Shown: piece after piece, positions 43,243-52,444 of the stretch
Position numbering within the stretch: position 1 is the stretch's first letter
Layout: each line of letters opens with the position of its first letter
The notes under the pieces: generated by a model
The model's input: only the letters and a program-made list of their open reading frames with translations
Told to the model about the DNA's origin: nothing
The model's database searches: none
Made by a program: the position numbers and the translations under genes
Source: Pedobacter sp. AJM
Lineage (GTDB): Bacteria > Bacteroidota > Bacteroidia > Sphingobacteriales > Sphingobacteriaceae
DNA length: 64,000 nt
Assembly (NCBI RefSeq): GCF_002197755.1
Contig: NZ_NHOT01000010.1
Span: 186,001 to 250,000 of the forward strand
Direction: 5' to 3'

Positions 43243-44583
43243 TTATTCTGCAAATTCAAATGTTTCCATGAATTTAGTGGTGAAATTTCCTGCTCTGAAA
43301 TTAGGGTCTTTCATCAATTGTAAATGGAATGGGATGGTGGTTTTGATCCCTTCGATTACAAATTCACCTAAAGCACGTTCCATTGTGCAAATGGCTTCTT
43401 CGCGGGTTTGTGCCACACAAATCAGTTTTGCAATCATTGAATCGTAATTTGAAGGAATAGAATAACCAGCATAAACGTGGGTATCTACCCGAACACCATG
43501 TCCACCTGGTGAATGGAAGTTCGTAATCCTTCCAGGTGAAGGACGGAAGTTATTTGCAGGATCTTCGGCATTGATCCGGCATTCAATGGCATGCATGTCA
43601 GGGAAATAATTTTTACCTGATATTGGAATTCCGGCAGCCACTTTAATTTGTTCTTTGATTAAATCGAAGTTAATGACTTCTTCAGTTACCGGATGCTCTA
43701 CCTGGATACGTGTATTCATTTCCATAAAATAGAAGTTACGGTGTTTATCAACCAAAAATTCGATTGTACCGGCACCTTCATAATTTACAGCCTGTGCACC
43801 TTTGATGGCTGCTTCACCCATTCTTACACGAAGTTCTTCCGTCATAAATGGTGATGGAGATTCTTCCACTAATTTCTGGTGACGGCGTTGAATAGAACAA
43901 TCACGTTCTGACAAGTGACAGGCTTTGCCAAACTGGTCACCAATAATCTGGATTTCAATGTGACGGGGATCTTCAATATATTTTTCCAAATACAAACCAT
44001 CATTACCAAATGCAGCTCCAGATTCCTGACGTGCACTATCCCATGCATTTTCGAAATCTTCATCTTTCCAAACTACGCGCATTCCACGGCCACCACCACC
44101 GGCAGTAGCTTTTAAAATAACCGGATAACCCATTTCGTTGGCAATAGCTATACCTTCTCTAACACTGGTAAGTAAGCCTTCTGATCCCGGAATAGTTGGT
44201 ACACCTGCAATTTTCATCGTTTCTTTTGCAGAAGCTTTATCGCCCATCCCGTTAATTTGCTCTGGTGTGGCACCAATAAATTTGATGTTGTATTCACGGC
44301 AAATGTTAGAAAACTTAGCATTTTCTGACAGGAAACCGTAACCCGGATGTATGGCATCAGCGTTGGTTAATTCTGCGGCCGATATGATATTTGGAATATT
44401 TAAATAAGAATCTTTACTTGGTGGAGGACCAATACAAACAGCCTCATCAGCAAAACGTACATGTAAACTTTCGCGATCGGCGGTAGAGTAAACAGCAACT
44501 GTTTTGATGCCCATTTCCTTACAGGTACGGATAATGCGTAATGCAATTTCCCCTCTGTTGGCAATCAGTATTTTTTTAAACAT
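43243..44583 (-). CDS. accC: Acetyl-CoA carboxylase, biotin carboxylase subunit
   Basis: The start is at MFKKILIANRGEIALRIIRT; the 20 upstream codons read through repeat words. The 446-residue ATP-grasp enzyme has KATAGGGGRGMRVV (about 158-171), HLSERDCSIQRRHQKLVEESPS, EMNTRIQVEHPVTEEV and the C-terminal biotin-carboxylase domain. It carboxylates biotin on AccB. It lies about 100 bp after accB. Confidence 0.96.
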   Translation of the reverse strand: MFKKILIANRGEIALRIIRTCKEMGIKTVAVYSTADRESLHVRFADEAVCIGPPPSKDSYLNIPNIISAAELTNADAIHPGYGFLSENAKFSNICREYNIKFIGATPEQINGMGDKASAKETMKIAGVPTIPGSEGLLTSVREGIAIANEMGYPVILKATAGGGGRGMRVVWKDEDFENAWDSARQESGAAFGNDGLYLEKYIEDPRHIEIQIIGDQFGKACHLSERDCSIQRRHQKLVEESPSPFMTEELRVRMGEAAIKGAQAVNYEGAGTIEFLVDKHRNFYFMEMNTRIQVEHPVTEEVINFDLIKEQIKVAAGIPISGKNYFPDMHAIECRINAEDPANNFRPSPGRITNFHSPGGHGVRVDTHVYAGYSIPSNYDSMIAKLICVAQTREEAICTMERALGEFVIEGIKTTIPFHLQLMKDPNFRAGNFTTKFMETFEFAE

Positions 44584-44597
44584 AATTTTTAATTTAG

Positions 44598-44676
44598 GAT
44601 TACACAGATTTAAACGATTACACCGGTTTAACTGTATGATCAAAAATCTGTGAAATCAAATTAATCTGTGAAATCA
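44598..44676. repeat. AATCTGTGAAATC words in the accB-accC gap
   Basis: GATTACACAGATTT (44598-44611) is inverted against AAATCTGTGAAATC (44644-44657), 13 of 14 matching. A second direct copy AATCTGTGAAATCAG ends at 44676. Same family as the words at 18711-18740. Confidence 0.65.
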
Positions 44677-44680
44677 GCTT

Positions 44681-45160
44681 CTAAATAGGTTCTACTAAAA
44701 ATAATGGTTGATCATATTCTACCGGAGATGCATTATCAACCAGGATTTTAACGATACGACCTGAAACTTCACTTTCAATTTCATTAAAAAGCTTCATTGC
44801 CTCAATGATACAAACAACCTTACCAATGCCAACCTCATCGCCAACATTTACAAACATTGGTTTTTCGGGACTTGCTGAACGGTAAAAAGTACCAATCATC
44901 GGAGATTTAATCGTAATATATTTTGATGCATCTTCTTCAGCAGCTGGAACAGCAGGTGTTGCTGCAACCGGAGCGGTAGGAGCCGTAGCAACCGGAGCTG
45001 CTGCCTGTACAAGCGGTGCTTGTGGTACGGTAGCATGCACAACTGTTGGTGCCTGGTTTGTTTTAATCGTAATCTTGAAGTTTTCCTGCTCAATAGCAAC
45101 TTCGTTTACTCCAGAACGAGAAACAAATTTAATCAGTTCCTGTATTTGTTTGATATCCAT
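44681..45160 (-). CDS. accB: Biotin carboxyl carrier protein
   Basis: The 159-residue protein has a helical N-terminus (MDIKQIQELIKFVSRSGVNE). An Ala/Pro/Val-rich linker spans about 37-75. The biotinyl domain spans about 80-159, with the biotin lysine K123 in IEAMKLFNEIE. It carries carboxybiotin between the AccC and carboxyltransferase sites. It is part of the yceD-rpmF-plsX-fabH-accB-accC block. Confidence 0.96.
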   Translation of the reverse strand: MDIKQIQELIKFVSRSGVNEVAIEQENFKITIKTNQAPTVVHATVPQAPLVQAAAPVATAPTAPVAATPAVPAAEEDASKYITIKSPMIGTFYRSASPEKPMFVNVGDEVGIGKVVCIIEAMKLFNEIESEVSGRIVKILVDNASPVEYDQPLFLVEPI

Positions 45161-45273
45161 TTTTTAATCCTTGTTATGTAAAAAATAGTGTATAATGAAT
45201 TAACTAAGTTATACTTTTTTTGTTTTAAATTTTATAGTTAACAGACTGAAGACTTTCGACTTCCGGCTGAGGA

Positions 45274-46272
45274 CTAGTTCGAATCGTAAGCCCATTTGAG
45301 GTAAATTGATCCCCATGTAAAACCACCACCAAAAGCAGCCAAAACGATGTTATCGCCTTTTTTTAACCTGCTTTCCCATTCCCATAAGCACAATGGAATG
45401 GTACCATTGGTGGTATTTCCGTAACGCTCAATATTGATCATTACTTTATCGGTAGTAACCCCCATGCGGTTTGCGGTCGCATCAATAATCCGTTTGTTTG
45501 CCTGGTGCGGAACCAACCATGCCACATCTTCAGCCGTTAAATTATTGCGTTCCATAATTTCAGCAGCAACATCTGCCATATTGGTTACGGCAAATTTGAA
45601 TACTGTAGGGCCCTCCTGGTGGGCGTAATGTAATTTAGCATCAATGCTTTCATGCGTGGCCGGCTGAACAGAACCTCCTGCTTTCATGCCCAGGAAATCT
45701 CTTCCAGCACCATCTGTTCTAAGAATGGAATCCTGAACACCCAGGCCTTCTTCATTAGGCTCCAGTAGTGCGCAACCACAACCATCACCAAAGATGATGC
45801 AGGTGGTACGGTCTTCATAATTGATAATGGATGACATTTTATCGCCACCAACAACCAAAACTTTTTTATGTCTTCCAGATTCTACAAAAGATGCACCAGT
45901 TGCTAAACCGAAGATAAAACCAGAACATGCTGCCTGTAAATCGTAACCCCAGGCGTTAGTGGCACCAATTTTATCGGCTAACACATTGGCTGTCGCCGGA
46001 AAAGTAAAATCAGGTGTTGTCGTGCAAAAAATAATCAGTTCAATTTCCTTTGCATCTATTCCCCTTTTCTTAAGCAGGCCATTTACGGCATGAACTGCCA
46101 TATCTGATGTACCTAAGCCTTCGCCCTTTAAAATTCTACGTTCCTTAATACCCGTTCTGCTCGTAATCCATTCATCAGAGGTATCAACCATGGTTTCTAA
46201 CTCTTCATTGGTGAGCACATAGTCTGGAACGTAACCATTTACTGCTGTAATAGCAGCATGAATTTTACTCAT
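45274..46272 (-). CDS. fabH: 3-oxoacyl-ACP synthase III
   Basis: The 332-residue thiolase-fold enzyme has its catalytic Cys C116 in LQAACSGFIFGLATGA, His in LVPHQANKRIIDATANR and Asn in YGNTTNGTIPL. It starts fatty-acid synthesis by condensing acyl-CoA with malonyl-ACP. It lies 18 bp after plsX. A second, more divergent FabH gene is at 52445-53503. Confidence 0.95.
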   Translation of the reverse strand: MSKIHAAITAVNGYVPDYVLTNEELETMVDTSDEWITSRTGIKERRILKGEGLGTSDMAVHAVNGLLKKRGIDAKEIELIIFCTTTPDFTFPATANVLADKIGATNAWGYDLQAACSGFIFGLATGASFVESGRHKKVLVVGGDKMSSIINYEDRTTCIIFGDGCGCALLEPNEEGLGVQDSILRTDGAGRDFLGMKAGGSVQPATHESIDAKLHYAHQEGPTVFKFAVTNMADVAAEIMERNNLTAEDVAWLVPHQANKRIIDATANRMGVTTDKVMINIERYGNTTNGTIPLCLWEWESRLKKGDNIVLAAFGGGFTWGSIYLKWAYDSN

Positions 46273-46289
46273 TTTAAGAATTTTTTTTA

Positions 46290-47228
46290 TTATTTAAATG
46301 CCATTCTAATTTTTTCTACCAATCCTGTGGTAATCATTTCCCGGGATTGAAGAACCATATTTTTAACAGCCAGCGGGCTGGAAATTCCATGTCCGATAAC
46401 AACAGGAGCATTAACACCTAAAACCGGACTTCCGCCATACTGTTCGTAGTTAAACCGGTCAAAAAATTCATCTTTTAATCCCTTTTTGATGGTGATCACG
46501 TAGAAAGATTCTGCCAGTTTAAGCATAACATTTCCGGTAAAGCCATCGCAAACAATTACATCTGATTTATCATTAAAGAGATCCCTTCCTTCTACATTAC
46601 CTACAAAATTAAACAAACTGGTCTCTTTCATCAGTGGAAATGTAGCCATACTGAGCATATTCCCTTTTTCATCTTCCTCACCAATGTTCATTAAGGCCAC
46701 TCTCGGATGATCTATTCTAAATAAATTTTCAGCGTATAGGCTGCCTAAAACGCCAAACTGCAATAAGATATCTGGCTTACAATCTGCATTGGCGCCAACA
46801 TCCAATAACAAGCCTGTACCGCCTTTAAGTTTTGGGAGTATGGAACATAAACATGGGCGGATAATGCCCGGAATGGTTTTAACGCTAAATACAGCGCCAA
46901 CCAGCATTGCCCCAGAATTACCTGCACTGGCGAATGAATCGATTTTACCCTCTTTTAAAAGGTTAAAACCAACTGCAATGCTCGAATTTGGTTTCTGAAC
47001 AATTGCTTTGGTGGGATGTTCGCCCATACCAATAACTTCATCAGTATGAACGTATTCAAAATGATCCGGATTAAAGCCTTCTTCAGCGAGAATGGGTTTA
47101 ATCTGTTCGGTATCACCGATAAGAACAATATGTTCTCCGGCGTTTAGCGATTGATGAGCTGCTATTGCTCCCAAAACGATTGCTTTGGGAGCATAGTCTC
47201 CGCCCATTATGTCGAGGCCTATTTTCAT
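46290..47228 (-). CDS. plsX: Phosphate acyltransferase
   Basis: The 312-residue protein has the PlsX start MKIGLDIMGGDYAPKAIVLG, MGEHPTKAIVQKPNSSIAVG, SAGNSGAMLVGAVF and VCDGFTGNVMLKLAES. It makes acyl phosphate from acyl-ACP for phospholipid synthesis. Co-directional between rpmF and fabH. Confidence 0.96.
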   Translation of the reverse strand: MKIGLDIMGGDYAPKAIVLGAIAAHQSLNAGEHIVLIGDTEQIKPILAEEGFNPDHFEYVHTDEVIGMGEHPTKAIVQKPNSSIAVGFNLLKEGKIDSFASAGNSGAMLVGAVFSVKTIPGIIRPCLCSILPKLKGGTGLLLDVGANADCKPDILLQFGVLGSLYAENLFRIDHPRVALMNIGEEDEKGNMLSMATFPLMKETSLFNFVGNVEGRDLFNDKSDVIVCDGFTGNVMLKLAESFYVITIKKGLKDEFFDRFNYEQYGGSPVLGVNAPVVIGHGISSPLAVKNMVLQSREMITTGLVEKIRMAFK

Positions 47229-47328
47229 CGAAAAAATCTGTTTGTGTTAAGTTAGGTTCAATCCTAAATTTTCAGTGGACTAAGGTATGACTAAAGCCGC
47301 TGAAAACACAAACAATTTCTTAAGAAAA

Positions 47329-47520
47329 TTACCCGATTTGAGTATTTTCGATAACCAATTTACCGTTATAGTATAGGTTACCATCAACGTTGTATGCACG
47401 GTGAGGTACGTGAATAGCACCTGTTGCTGCGCAAGTTGCCAAAGAAGGTGTCACTGCTTTGTAGTGTGTTCTTCTTTTATTTTTTCTCTGTTTCGAGATT
47501 TTCCGTTTTGGATGTGCCAT
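47329..47520 (-). CDS. rpmF: 50S ribosomal protein L32
   Basis: The 63-residue basic protein MAHPKRKISKQRKNKRRTHY is the typical L32 N-terminus. Only one Cys (CAATG) remains, so this is the zinc-free type. It lies 15 bp after yceD, as in most bacteria. Confidence 0.96.
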   Translation of the reverse strand: MAHPKRKISKQRKNKRRTHYKAVTPSLATCAATGAIHVPHRAYNVDGNLYYNGKLVIENTQIG

Positions 47521-47535
47521 TGGTGTATAATCTAA

Positions 47536-48066
47536 TTATTTTTTTAACTTATTAAGGGCTTCCCAACGTGGGTCGCTTGTTTGTTCATTTTCTTCTGCCT
47601 GCTTATCAATAGAGAGTTGCGCTAAGTGATCAATCATTTCCTGATCACACTCTTTATCTGCCTGCTCGCAGTTTTTGATATAAGGTACAGAAACGTTAAT
47701 CATTTCGTATAATGGACCTGATATATCAATCTCAGAATCTTTACGGCTTAGCGAAATGATTTCTTCGTCATCGCTTTCCAGCTCATCTCCTGCAAATTTT
47801 ACGATTTGTCTTTCGTATAAGTTAACCGGGTAAGCAAATTCCGATAAGCATTTATCGCAATCTAAATTTAATGTTCCAATGACCTTAAATTTTAAGAGTA
47901 ACATGGTCTCTTGCTTATCAAGTTCCAGGTTAACCTTTAAATTACCACTTTTAATTAACGAATACTCAAAAGCATTAAAAAAACGGTCATCAAGCTCATA
48001 ATCAAACTGATGAGTTCCCAATTTTAGTCCGGTAAACGGTATAGAAAATTGTTTTAATGGGTTCAA
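47536..48066 (-). CDS. yceD: YceD/DUF177 family protein
   Basis: The 176-residue acidic protein has a CxxC-like core (LDCDKCLSEFAYPVNL, about 78-93), IKNCEQADKECDQEM and the usual C-terminal DPRWEALNKLKK. DUF177 proteins are linked to ribosome assembly and 23S rRNA handling and always travel with rpmF. No ATG is available: the start is a TTG at 48066 giving NPLKQFSIPFTGL. That matches the family N-terminus and lies 23 bp after a perfect -7 box. Confidence 0.9.
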   Translation of the reverse strand: MNPLKQFSIPFTGLKLGTHQFDYELDDRFFNAFEYSLIKSGNLKVNLELDKQETMLLLKFKVIGTLNLDCDKCLSEFAYPVNLYERQIVKFAGDELESDDEEIISLSRKDSEIDISGPLYEMINVSVPYIKNCEQADKECDQEMIDHLAQLSIDKQAEENEQTSDPRWEALNKLKK

Positions 48067-48088
48067 AGTACTGTAAAATTTTAGCCTG

Positions 48089-48096
48089 CAAATGTA
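48089..48096 (-). promoter_or_regulatory. Promoter -7 box of the yceD-rpmF-plsX-fabH-acc operon
   Basis: Minus-strand TACATTTG matches TAnnTTTG exactly and lies 23 bp upstream of the TTG start. A -33 element is not clear. Confidence 0.55.
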
Positions 48097-48140
48097 TGGA
48101 TAAAATAATTAGATAAAAAATGTTTTTTAAAAATTGTTAT

Positions 48141-48977
48141 CTATTTAAAAACCATTTCCTTATTATTTCTGCTCCACTCACTCCATGATCCCACATAAAG
48201 CTTAGCCATTGGTAATCCGGCATAATCCAAAGCAAGTAGTGTATGGCAGGCGGTGATACCGGAGCCACAGTGTACAATCACATTTTCAGATTTAATGTTA
48301 GCCAGGGCTTTACTGTATTTAGCTTTAAGTTTTTCAGGTGGAAGGAAAAATCCTTCAGCATCTAAATTCTCAGTAAAAGGAATATTTACCGCACCCGGAA
48401 TATGCCCTGCAAGGGTATCAATGGGTTCTGTTAAGCCTGCATAACGGTTAGCATCACGTACATCAATAACCAGGTGGCCGGCTGTTTTTGCCACTGCTTC
48501 CACTTCGGCCATATCTGATAAGGGGAGAGTCCAGGCATCCGCTTCGTACGCATCAGCAGTCCTTGGGGTTGCTACCTTATTTGTTGTTGGAAAACCAGCC
48601 TTTACCGCTGCCTGAAATCCACCATCTATCACCTGAACTTTTTCATGGCCGATTGCACGGAGCATCCACCAGAGCCTGGCAGCTGCATTGCCACCATTCT
48701 TATCGTCATAAACAATAACATGACTATTCTTGCTGATGCCGAATTTTTGCAACACCTGAGCAAATTGTTTAACATCAGGTAATGGATGACGGCCACCTTT
48801 AGCGAAGTCACCGATATTCGCCAAATCTTCGTTTACATCTGCAAAAAGCGCACCCGCCAAATGTTGTTCCACGTATCGTGCTTTTGAACCTGCACTGGCA
48901 TCAATAATGATAATATCATTGTTAGCCCTAAGCGAGGCTAAAGCAGCTGGATGTATAATTGGAGGTAATTTTGACAT
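48141..48977 (-). CDS. Sulfurtransferase with tandem rhodanese domains
   Basis: The 278-residue protein has an inactive N-terminal rhodanese domain (HLAGALFADVNEDLANIG, about 34-51). The C-terminal domain is catalytic, with VIDVRDANRYAGLTEPIDTLAGHIPGAVNIP and the Cys loop VHCGSGITACHTLLAL (near residue 240). The CGSGxTA loop is of the mercaptopyruvate-sulfurtransferase type. It transfers sulfane sulfur to thiols or cyanide. Confidence 0.93.
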   Translation of the reverse strand: MSKLPPIIHPAALASLRANNDIIIIDASAGSKARYVEQHLAGALFADVNEDLANIGDFAKGGRHPLPDVKQFAQVLQKFGISKNSHVIVYDDKNGGNAAARLWWMLRAIGHEKVQVIDGGFQAAVKAGFPTTNKVATPRTADAYEADAWTLPLSDMAEVEAVAKTAGHLVIDVRDANRYAGLTEPIDTLAGHIPGAVNIPFTENLDAEGFFLPPEKLKAKYSKALANIKSENVIVHCGSGITACHTLLALDYAGLPMAKLYVGSWSEWSRNNKEMVFK

Positions 48978-49030
48978 GGTTTTCTTCTTTTGATTAAACC
49001 TATAGTGTTTCTAAAGCCTGAAAGGTTCGC

Positions 49031-50110
49031 TTATGAAGCATCGTCTTTAATATCAAACTGCGTTTCAACGACCTTCCCACCCGAACGCAACTGGCCGCTT
49101 AACATTTCCTCTTGTTCTCTGCGGTTTTTCACAATGTGGATGGCCGAAAATAATGCTTCTGTAAATGAAGTAGCATCTGCAAGGTCTTTTCCGGCGATGT
49201 CGTAGCCTGTTCCATGATCTGGAGAAGTACGGACAAAGTTTAATCCGGCAGTGAAGTTAACACCATTATGGAAGGCTAAAGTTTTAAACGGAATTAAGCC
49301 CTGATCGTGGTACATGGCTAAAACAGCATCAAATTTTTTGTAACTGCCATTTCCAAAAAAACCATCGGCAGGGTATGGGCCAAAAACCATCAGGCCTTTA
49401 TCATATGCTTCCTGAATGGCGGGCGTAATAATTTCAGCCTCTTCCGCGCCAAGCAGGCCATTATCGCTGGCATGCGGATTTAAACCTAGTACCGCAATTT
49501 TTGGTTTCTCAATCCAGAAATCCTTTTTTAAGCTTTCGTTAATCAGCTTCAGTTTACTTAAAATTTTATCTTTTGTAATAGCAGTTGGAATATCTTTTAC
49601 CGGAATATGCCCGGTAATGACACCTACACGTAAATTTTCACTGATTAGGAACATCAGCACATCTTTACTGCCACTTTTTTCCTGTAAATATTCTGTATGA
49701 CCAGGGAAAGCGAAGGTTTCAGACTGGATATTGTGCTTATTGATTGGCGCGGTAACTAACGCGTCAATGTCGCCGTTCACTAAATCTGCTGTAGCTTTTT
49801 CGAGTGATAAAAGCGCATATTTTCCACCTGTAGCAGTAACCTGCCCGAGTTCGATTTTTACATCTTCCTCCCAGCAATTGATCATGTTTGCTTTTTTTAC
49901 CTGTGCCTGGCTGGCGTGATTGATCACATTAAAACTGAAATCACCTAGATTATTTGCCTTTCTGTGAAAAGAGGAAACCTTTGTGTGTCCGTAAACAATT
50001 GGAATACAATAATTTAAAATAGCCGGGTTGGATAACGTTTTGATAATTACCTCTAAACCAATACCGTTCACGTCGCCTATACTAATACCTATTTTAAGTT
50101 TATCGCTCAT
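49031..50110 (-). CDS. pdxA: 4-hydroxythreonine-4-phosphate dehydrogenase
   Basis: The 359-residue protein begins with the family phrase IGISIGDVNGIGLEVIIKTL and has LVTAPINKHNIQ, FPGHTEYLQEKSG (about 154-166), VLGLNPHASDNGLLG and AMYHDQGLIPFKTLAFHNGVNFTAGL. It acts in the DXP-dependent pyridoxal phosphate pathway. It is divergent from rsmA; in many bacteria pdxA and rsmA are neighbours. Confidence 0.96.
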   Translation of the reverse strand: MSDKLKIGISIGDVNGIGLEVIIKTLSNPAILNYCIPIVYGHTKVSSFHRKANNLGDFSFNVINHASQAQVKKANMINCWEEDVKIELGQVTATGGKYALLSLEKATADLVNGDIDALVTAPINKHNIQSETFAFPGHTEYLQEKSGSKDVLMFLISENLRVGVITGHIPVKDIPTAITKDKILSKLKLINESLKKDFWIEKPKIAVLGLNPHASDNGLLGAEEAEIITPAIQEAYDKGLMVFGPYPADGFFGNGSYKKFDAVLAMYHDQGLIPFKTLAFHNGVNFTAGLNFVRTSPDHGTGYDIAGKDLADATSFTEALFSAIHIVKNRREQEEMLSGQLRSGGKVVETQFDIKDDAS

Positions 50111-50177
50111 AATTATTGGAAAATTTTAGCGCAAAATACTGATTTTCGTTTAAAGACTTTAAAAAAAATGAAAGGGC

Positions 50178-50240
50178 AAAGAATACTAAGTTATTCGCAA
50201 AGCAATAATAAGTCTATCTTTGTGCTCTTTGCGGTTAAAT
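50178..50240. repeat. CTTTGTG/CTTTGCG words before rsmA
   Basis: CTTTGTGCTCTTTGCGGTTAAA-type words (50218-50240) follow an inverted TTCGCAAAG (50194-50202). TATCTTTG at 50215-50222 is at the same time a perfect -7 promoter box for rsmA, so the repeat may carry the promoter. Confidence 0.55.
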
Positions 50241-50260
50241 ATTCGGCAAAAATTTGAGAT

Positions 50261-51046
50261 ATGAGTTTAGTAAAAGCGAAAAAACATTTAGGTCAGCATT
50301 TTTTAACCGATAAAGGCATTGCCAACCGCATTGTTGAAAGTCTGGTGAATACCGATCAGTATCATCAGGTTTTAGAGGTTGGCCCCGGAATGGGCATTCT
50401 TTCTGATTTTTTGCTGCAGCGTGAAGATTTACAAACTTACCTGATTGATATTGATACAGAATCTTATCATTTTCTGAATGAAAAATACCCGCAGCTGGGT
50501 GACCGGTTAATTAACGGCGACTTTTTAAAATTGGATTTCGACACCATTTTTCCAGGTCCTTTTGCCATTATTGGTAACTTTCCCTATAATATTTCCTCTC
50601 AGATTTTATTTAAAATTTTAGATAACCGCCAGAAGGTTGTGGAGATGGTGGGGATGTTTCAAAGAGAGGTGGCGCAACGTTGTGCTTCGCCTGCGGGCAC
50701 TAAGGACTATGGAATTTTAAGTGTTTTTCTCCAGGCGTATTATAAAATTGAATACCTATTTACCGTAAAGCCCGGCACTTTTAATCCGCCACCAAAGGTA
50801 CATTCTGCCGTTATTCGTTTAATCAGAAACGAAGTAGAAACGCTGGATTGCGATGAAAAACTGTTCTGGCGTGTAGTTAAAGCAGGCTTTAATCAACGCA
50901 GAAAAACATTGCGTAATGCGGTGTCTGCTGTAATGCCGAAAGACAAAATGGATGATCATTTTTATTTTGAGAAACGTGCCGAGCAATTAACTGTTGAAGA
51001 CTTTGTGGCGCTAACGCAGCACCTCAGCAAACTGATGGAAGCTTAA
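50261..51046 (+). CDS. rsmA: 16S rRNA dimethyladenosine transferase
   Basis: The 261-residue SAM methyltransferase has GQHFLTDKGIANRIV (9-23), motif I EVGPGMGILSDFLL (about 41-54) and the catalytic NFPYNISSQILFKIL (about 102-116). FNPPPKVHSAVIRLI and FNQRRKTLRNA in the C-terminal domain are typical. It dimethylates A1518 and A1519 in 16S rRNA. Confidence 0.97.
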   Translation: MSLVKAKKHLGQHFLTDKGIANRIVESLVNTDQYHQVLEVGPGMGILSDFLLQREDLQTYLIDIDTESYHFLNEKYPQLGDRLINGDFLKLDFDTIFPGPFAIIGNFPYNISSQILFKILDNRQKVVEMVGMFQREVAQRCASPAGTKDYGILSVFLQAYYKIEYLFTVKPGTFNPPPKVHSAVIRLIRNEVETLDCDEKLFWRVVKAGFNQRRKTLRNAVSAVMPKDKMDDHFYFEKRAEQLTVEDFVALTQHLSKLMEA

Positions 51047-51273
51047 ATATAATCAAGTTTGTAAGCTTTCTTTCTCAATAGATTCTATTCAATTTATTTT
51101 GCTCAAAATAAAGCTACAATTAATGAAGCGCAGTAAATCGTAGCTGTTTTTAGCCAGTAAAAATAGCTGTGTAATCTAAAAATCTCTGTAATTATTATCG
51201 AAGCGATTTCTTGCAAAGCCATGATTATTTTGATTTAATTTCTGCTTTTATTTGCGATATATCTTAAAATACT

Positions 51274-51870
51274 ATGGTGAATTATAGCGGAATATTCAAT
51301 GAACAAGGGATGGATTATTTAACCTATCGTGCCCTGATAGATCAACTGCTGTTAGAAGGAAAGGCTACTGGCGATGTAACTTACGATTTGCACTACACTA
51401 AAATGAACGTGCAGCGCATGAATCGGGTAGATAAGACCATTAGTTTGACTGATGATTTAACCACTGCTATTGATCAATTGGCAGGTAATCGTAAGTTCTT
51501 AGTCATTACGGAAGGCTGGTGTGGTGATGCTGCGCAGATTGTTCCGGTGTTTAATAAAATCGCAACTGCATCTTTAGGTAAAATTGATTTGAAATTTGTA
51601 CTGCGAGATCAAAATCTGCCATTAATTGATGCACATTTGACGAATGGTGGCAGGGCAATTCCAGTTTTAATTGTGCTGAATGAATCAGCCGATCAGGTTT
51701 TAGCCACTTGGGCACCCAGGCCACAGGTTTTGCAGGAACTTTTAAAAGAATGGAAAAGGGAAACAACTGAGATGCCAATCCTAGCCGAAAAACTGCATGG
51801 CTGGTATGCTAAAGATAAAACCCAAACTACGCAGGCAGAGTTGACTGGGCTATTGAAAGGCTTGCTATAA
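51274..51870 (+). CDS. Thioredoxin-fold protein with a single active-site Cys
   Basis: The 198-residue protein has a helical N-terminal part and a thioredoxin fold at about 70-170. The usual CxxC site reads WCGDAAQ (W82, C83, G84, D85), so only one cysteine remains and a normal disulfide reductase cycle is impossible. The cis-Pro region is GGRAIPVLIVL (about 128-138). Such WCGDA proteins are widespread in Bacteroidota and Firmicutes with unknown function, perhaps in thiol or bacillithiol-type chemistry. No operon partner. Confidence 0.85.
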   Translation: MVNYSGIFNEQGMDYLTYRALIDQLLLEGKATGDVTYDLHYTKMNVQRMNRVDKTISLTDDLTTAIDQLAGNRKFLVITEGWCGDAAQIVPVFNKIATASLGKIDLKFVLRDQNLPLIDAHLTNGGRAIPVLIVLNESADQVLATWAPRPQVLQELLKEWKRETTEMPILAEKLHGWYAKDKTQTTQAELTGLLKGLL

Positions 51871-51903
51871 TAGTACGTTCGGTAGCATTTCTTTCCCGGA
51901 AAT

Positions 51904-51990
51904 CGTCATTGCGAAGCCGATTTTTGATTGGCTGAAGCAATCTTGATCCTGAGTGAAAAGATTGCTTCTTTGTTACTCCTCCCAATGACT
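51904..51990. repeat. Nested inverted repeat of the GTCATTGCGA type
   Basis: Outer arms are GTCATTG (51905-51911) and CAATGAC (51983-51989). Inner arms are GAAGCAATC (51934-51942) and GATTGCTTC (51960-51968), both perfect. This composition is known from dispersed palindromic intergenic elements in many bacteria. Non-coding, between convergent genes. Confidence 0.75.
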
Positions 51991-52034
51991 ACACCTCAAC
52001 TACAGTCTAAAGATTTATCGATTGAAGCTGGCAT

Positions 52035-52316
52035 CTAGTCCACTGAAACGGTCAATCCCTCTTGTTGCAAAATTTTCCGGTAAACTTCCATTTCTGTAAA
52101 AGAACCTTCTAAGACAGGGCATTTGCCATCATTATGTACTTTCCAGGCAATTTTTTCAGATTGAGATTCGTTATAATCCAGGTACTTCATCATGCAATAG
52201 ATCACATGATCGAAAGTATTGATGTCATCATTCCACAAAATAAGGCGATGTACAGTTTTTAGGGAAGTTAAAATTTCTTCGAGCGTAAAGGTCTCTTCTT
52301 TGGTTTCTGTAGACAT
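52035..52316 (-). CDS. clpS: ATP-dependent Clp protease adaptor ClpS
   Basis: The 93-residue protein has the core LILWNDDINTFDHVIYCMMKY (about 30-50; the N-D-D-x-x-T/N-F-D motif for N-degron binding) and AWKVHNDGKCPVLEGSFTEMEVY. It delivers N-end-rule substrates to ClpAP or ClpCP. A perfect -7 box TATTTTTG (52328-52321) ends only 4 bp before the ATG, which suggests a leaderless message. Confidence 0.95.
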   Translation of the reverse strand: MSTETKEETFTLEEILTSLKTVHRLILWNDDINTFDHVIYCMMKYLDYNESQSEKIAWKVHNDGKCPVLEGSFTEMEVYRKILQQEGLTVSVD

Positions 52317-52444
52317 GAGGCAAAAATAAACAATAATTGGAAGATTTGAGAGATTAGATTTGAGATGTTAGACATTTAGCTGCTTATCCACTAGAAGTAC
52401 GCCGCGCTATCTTTATAAAATAACTAACTTTACCTAACCAAATT

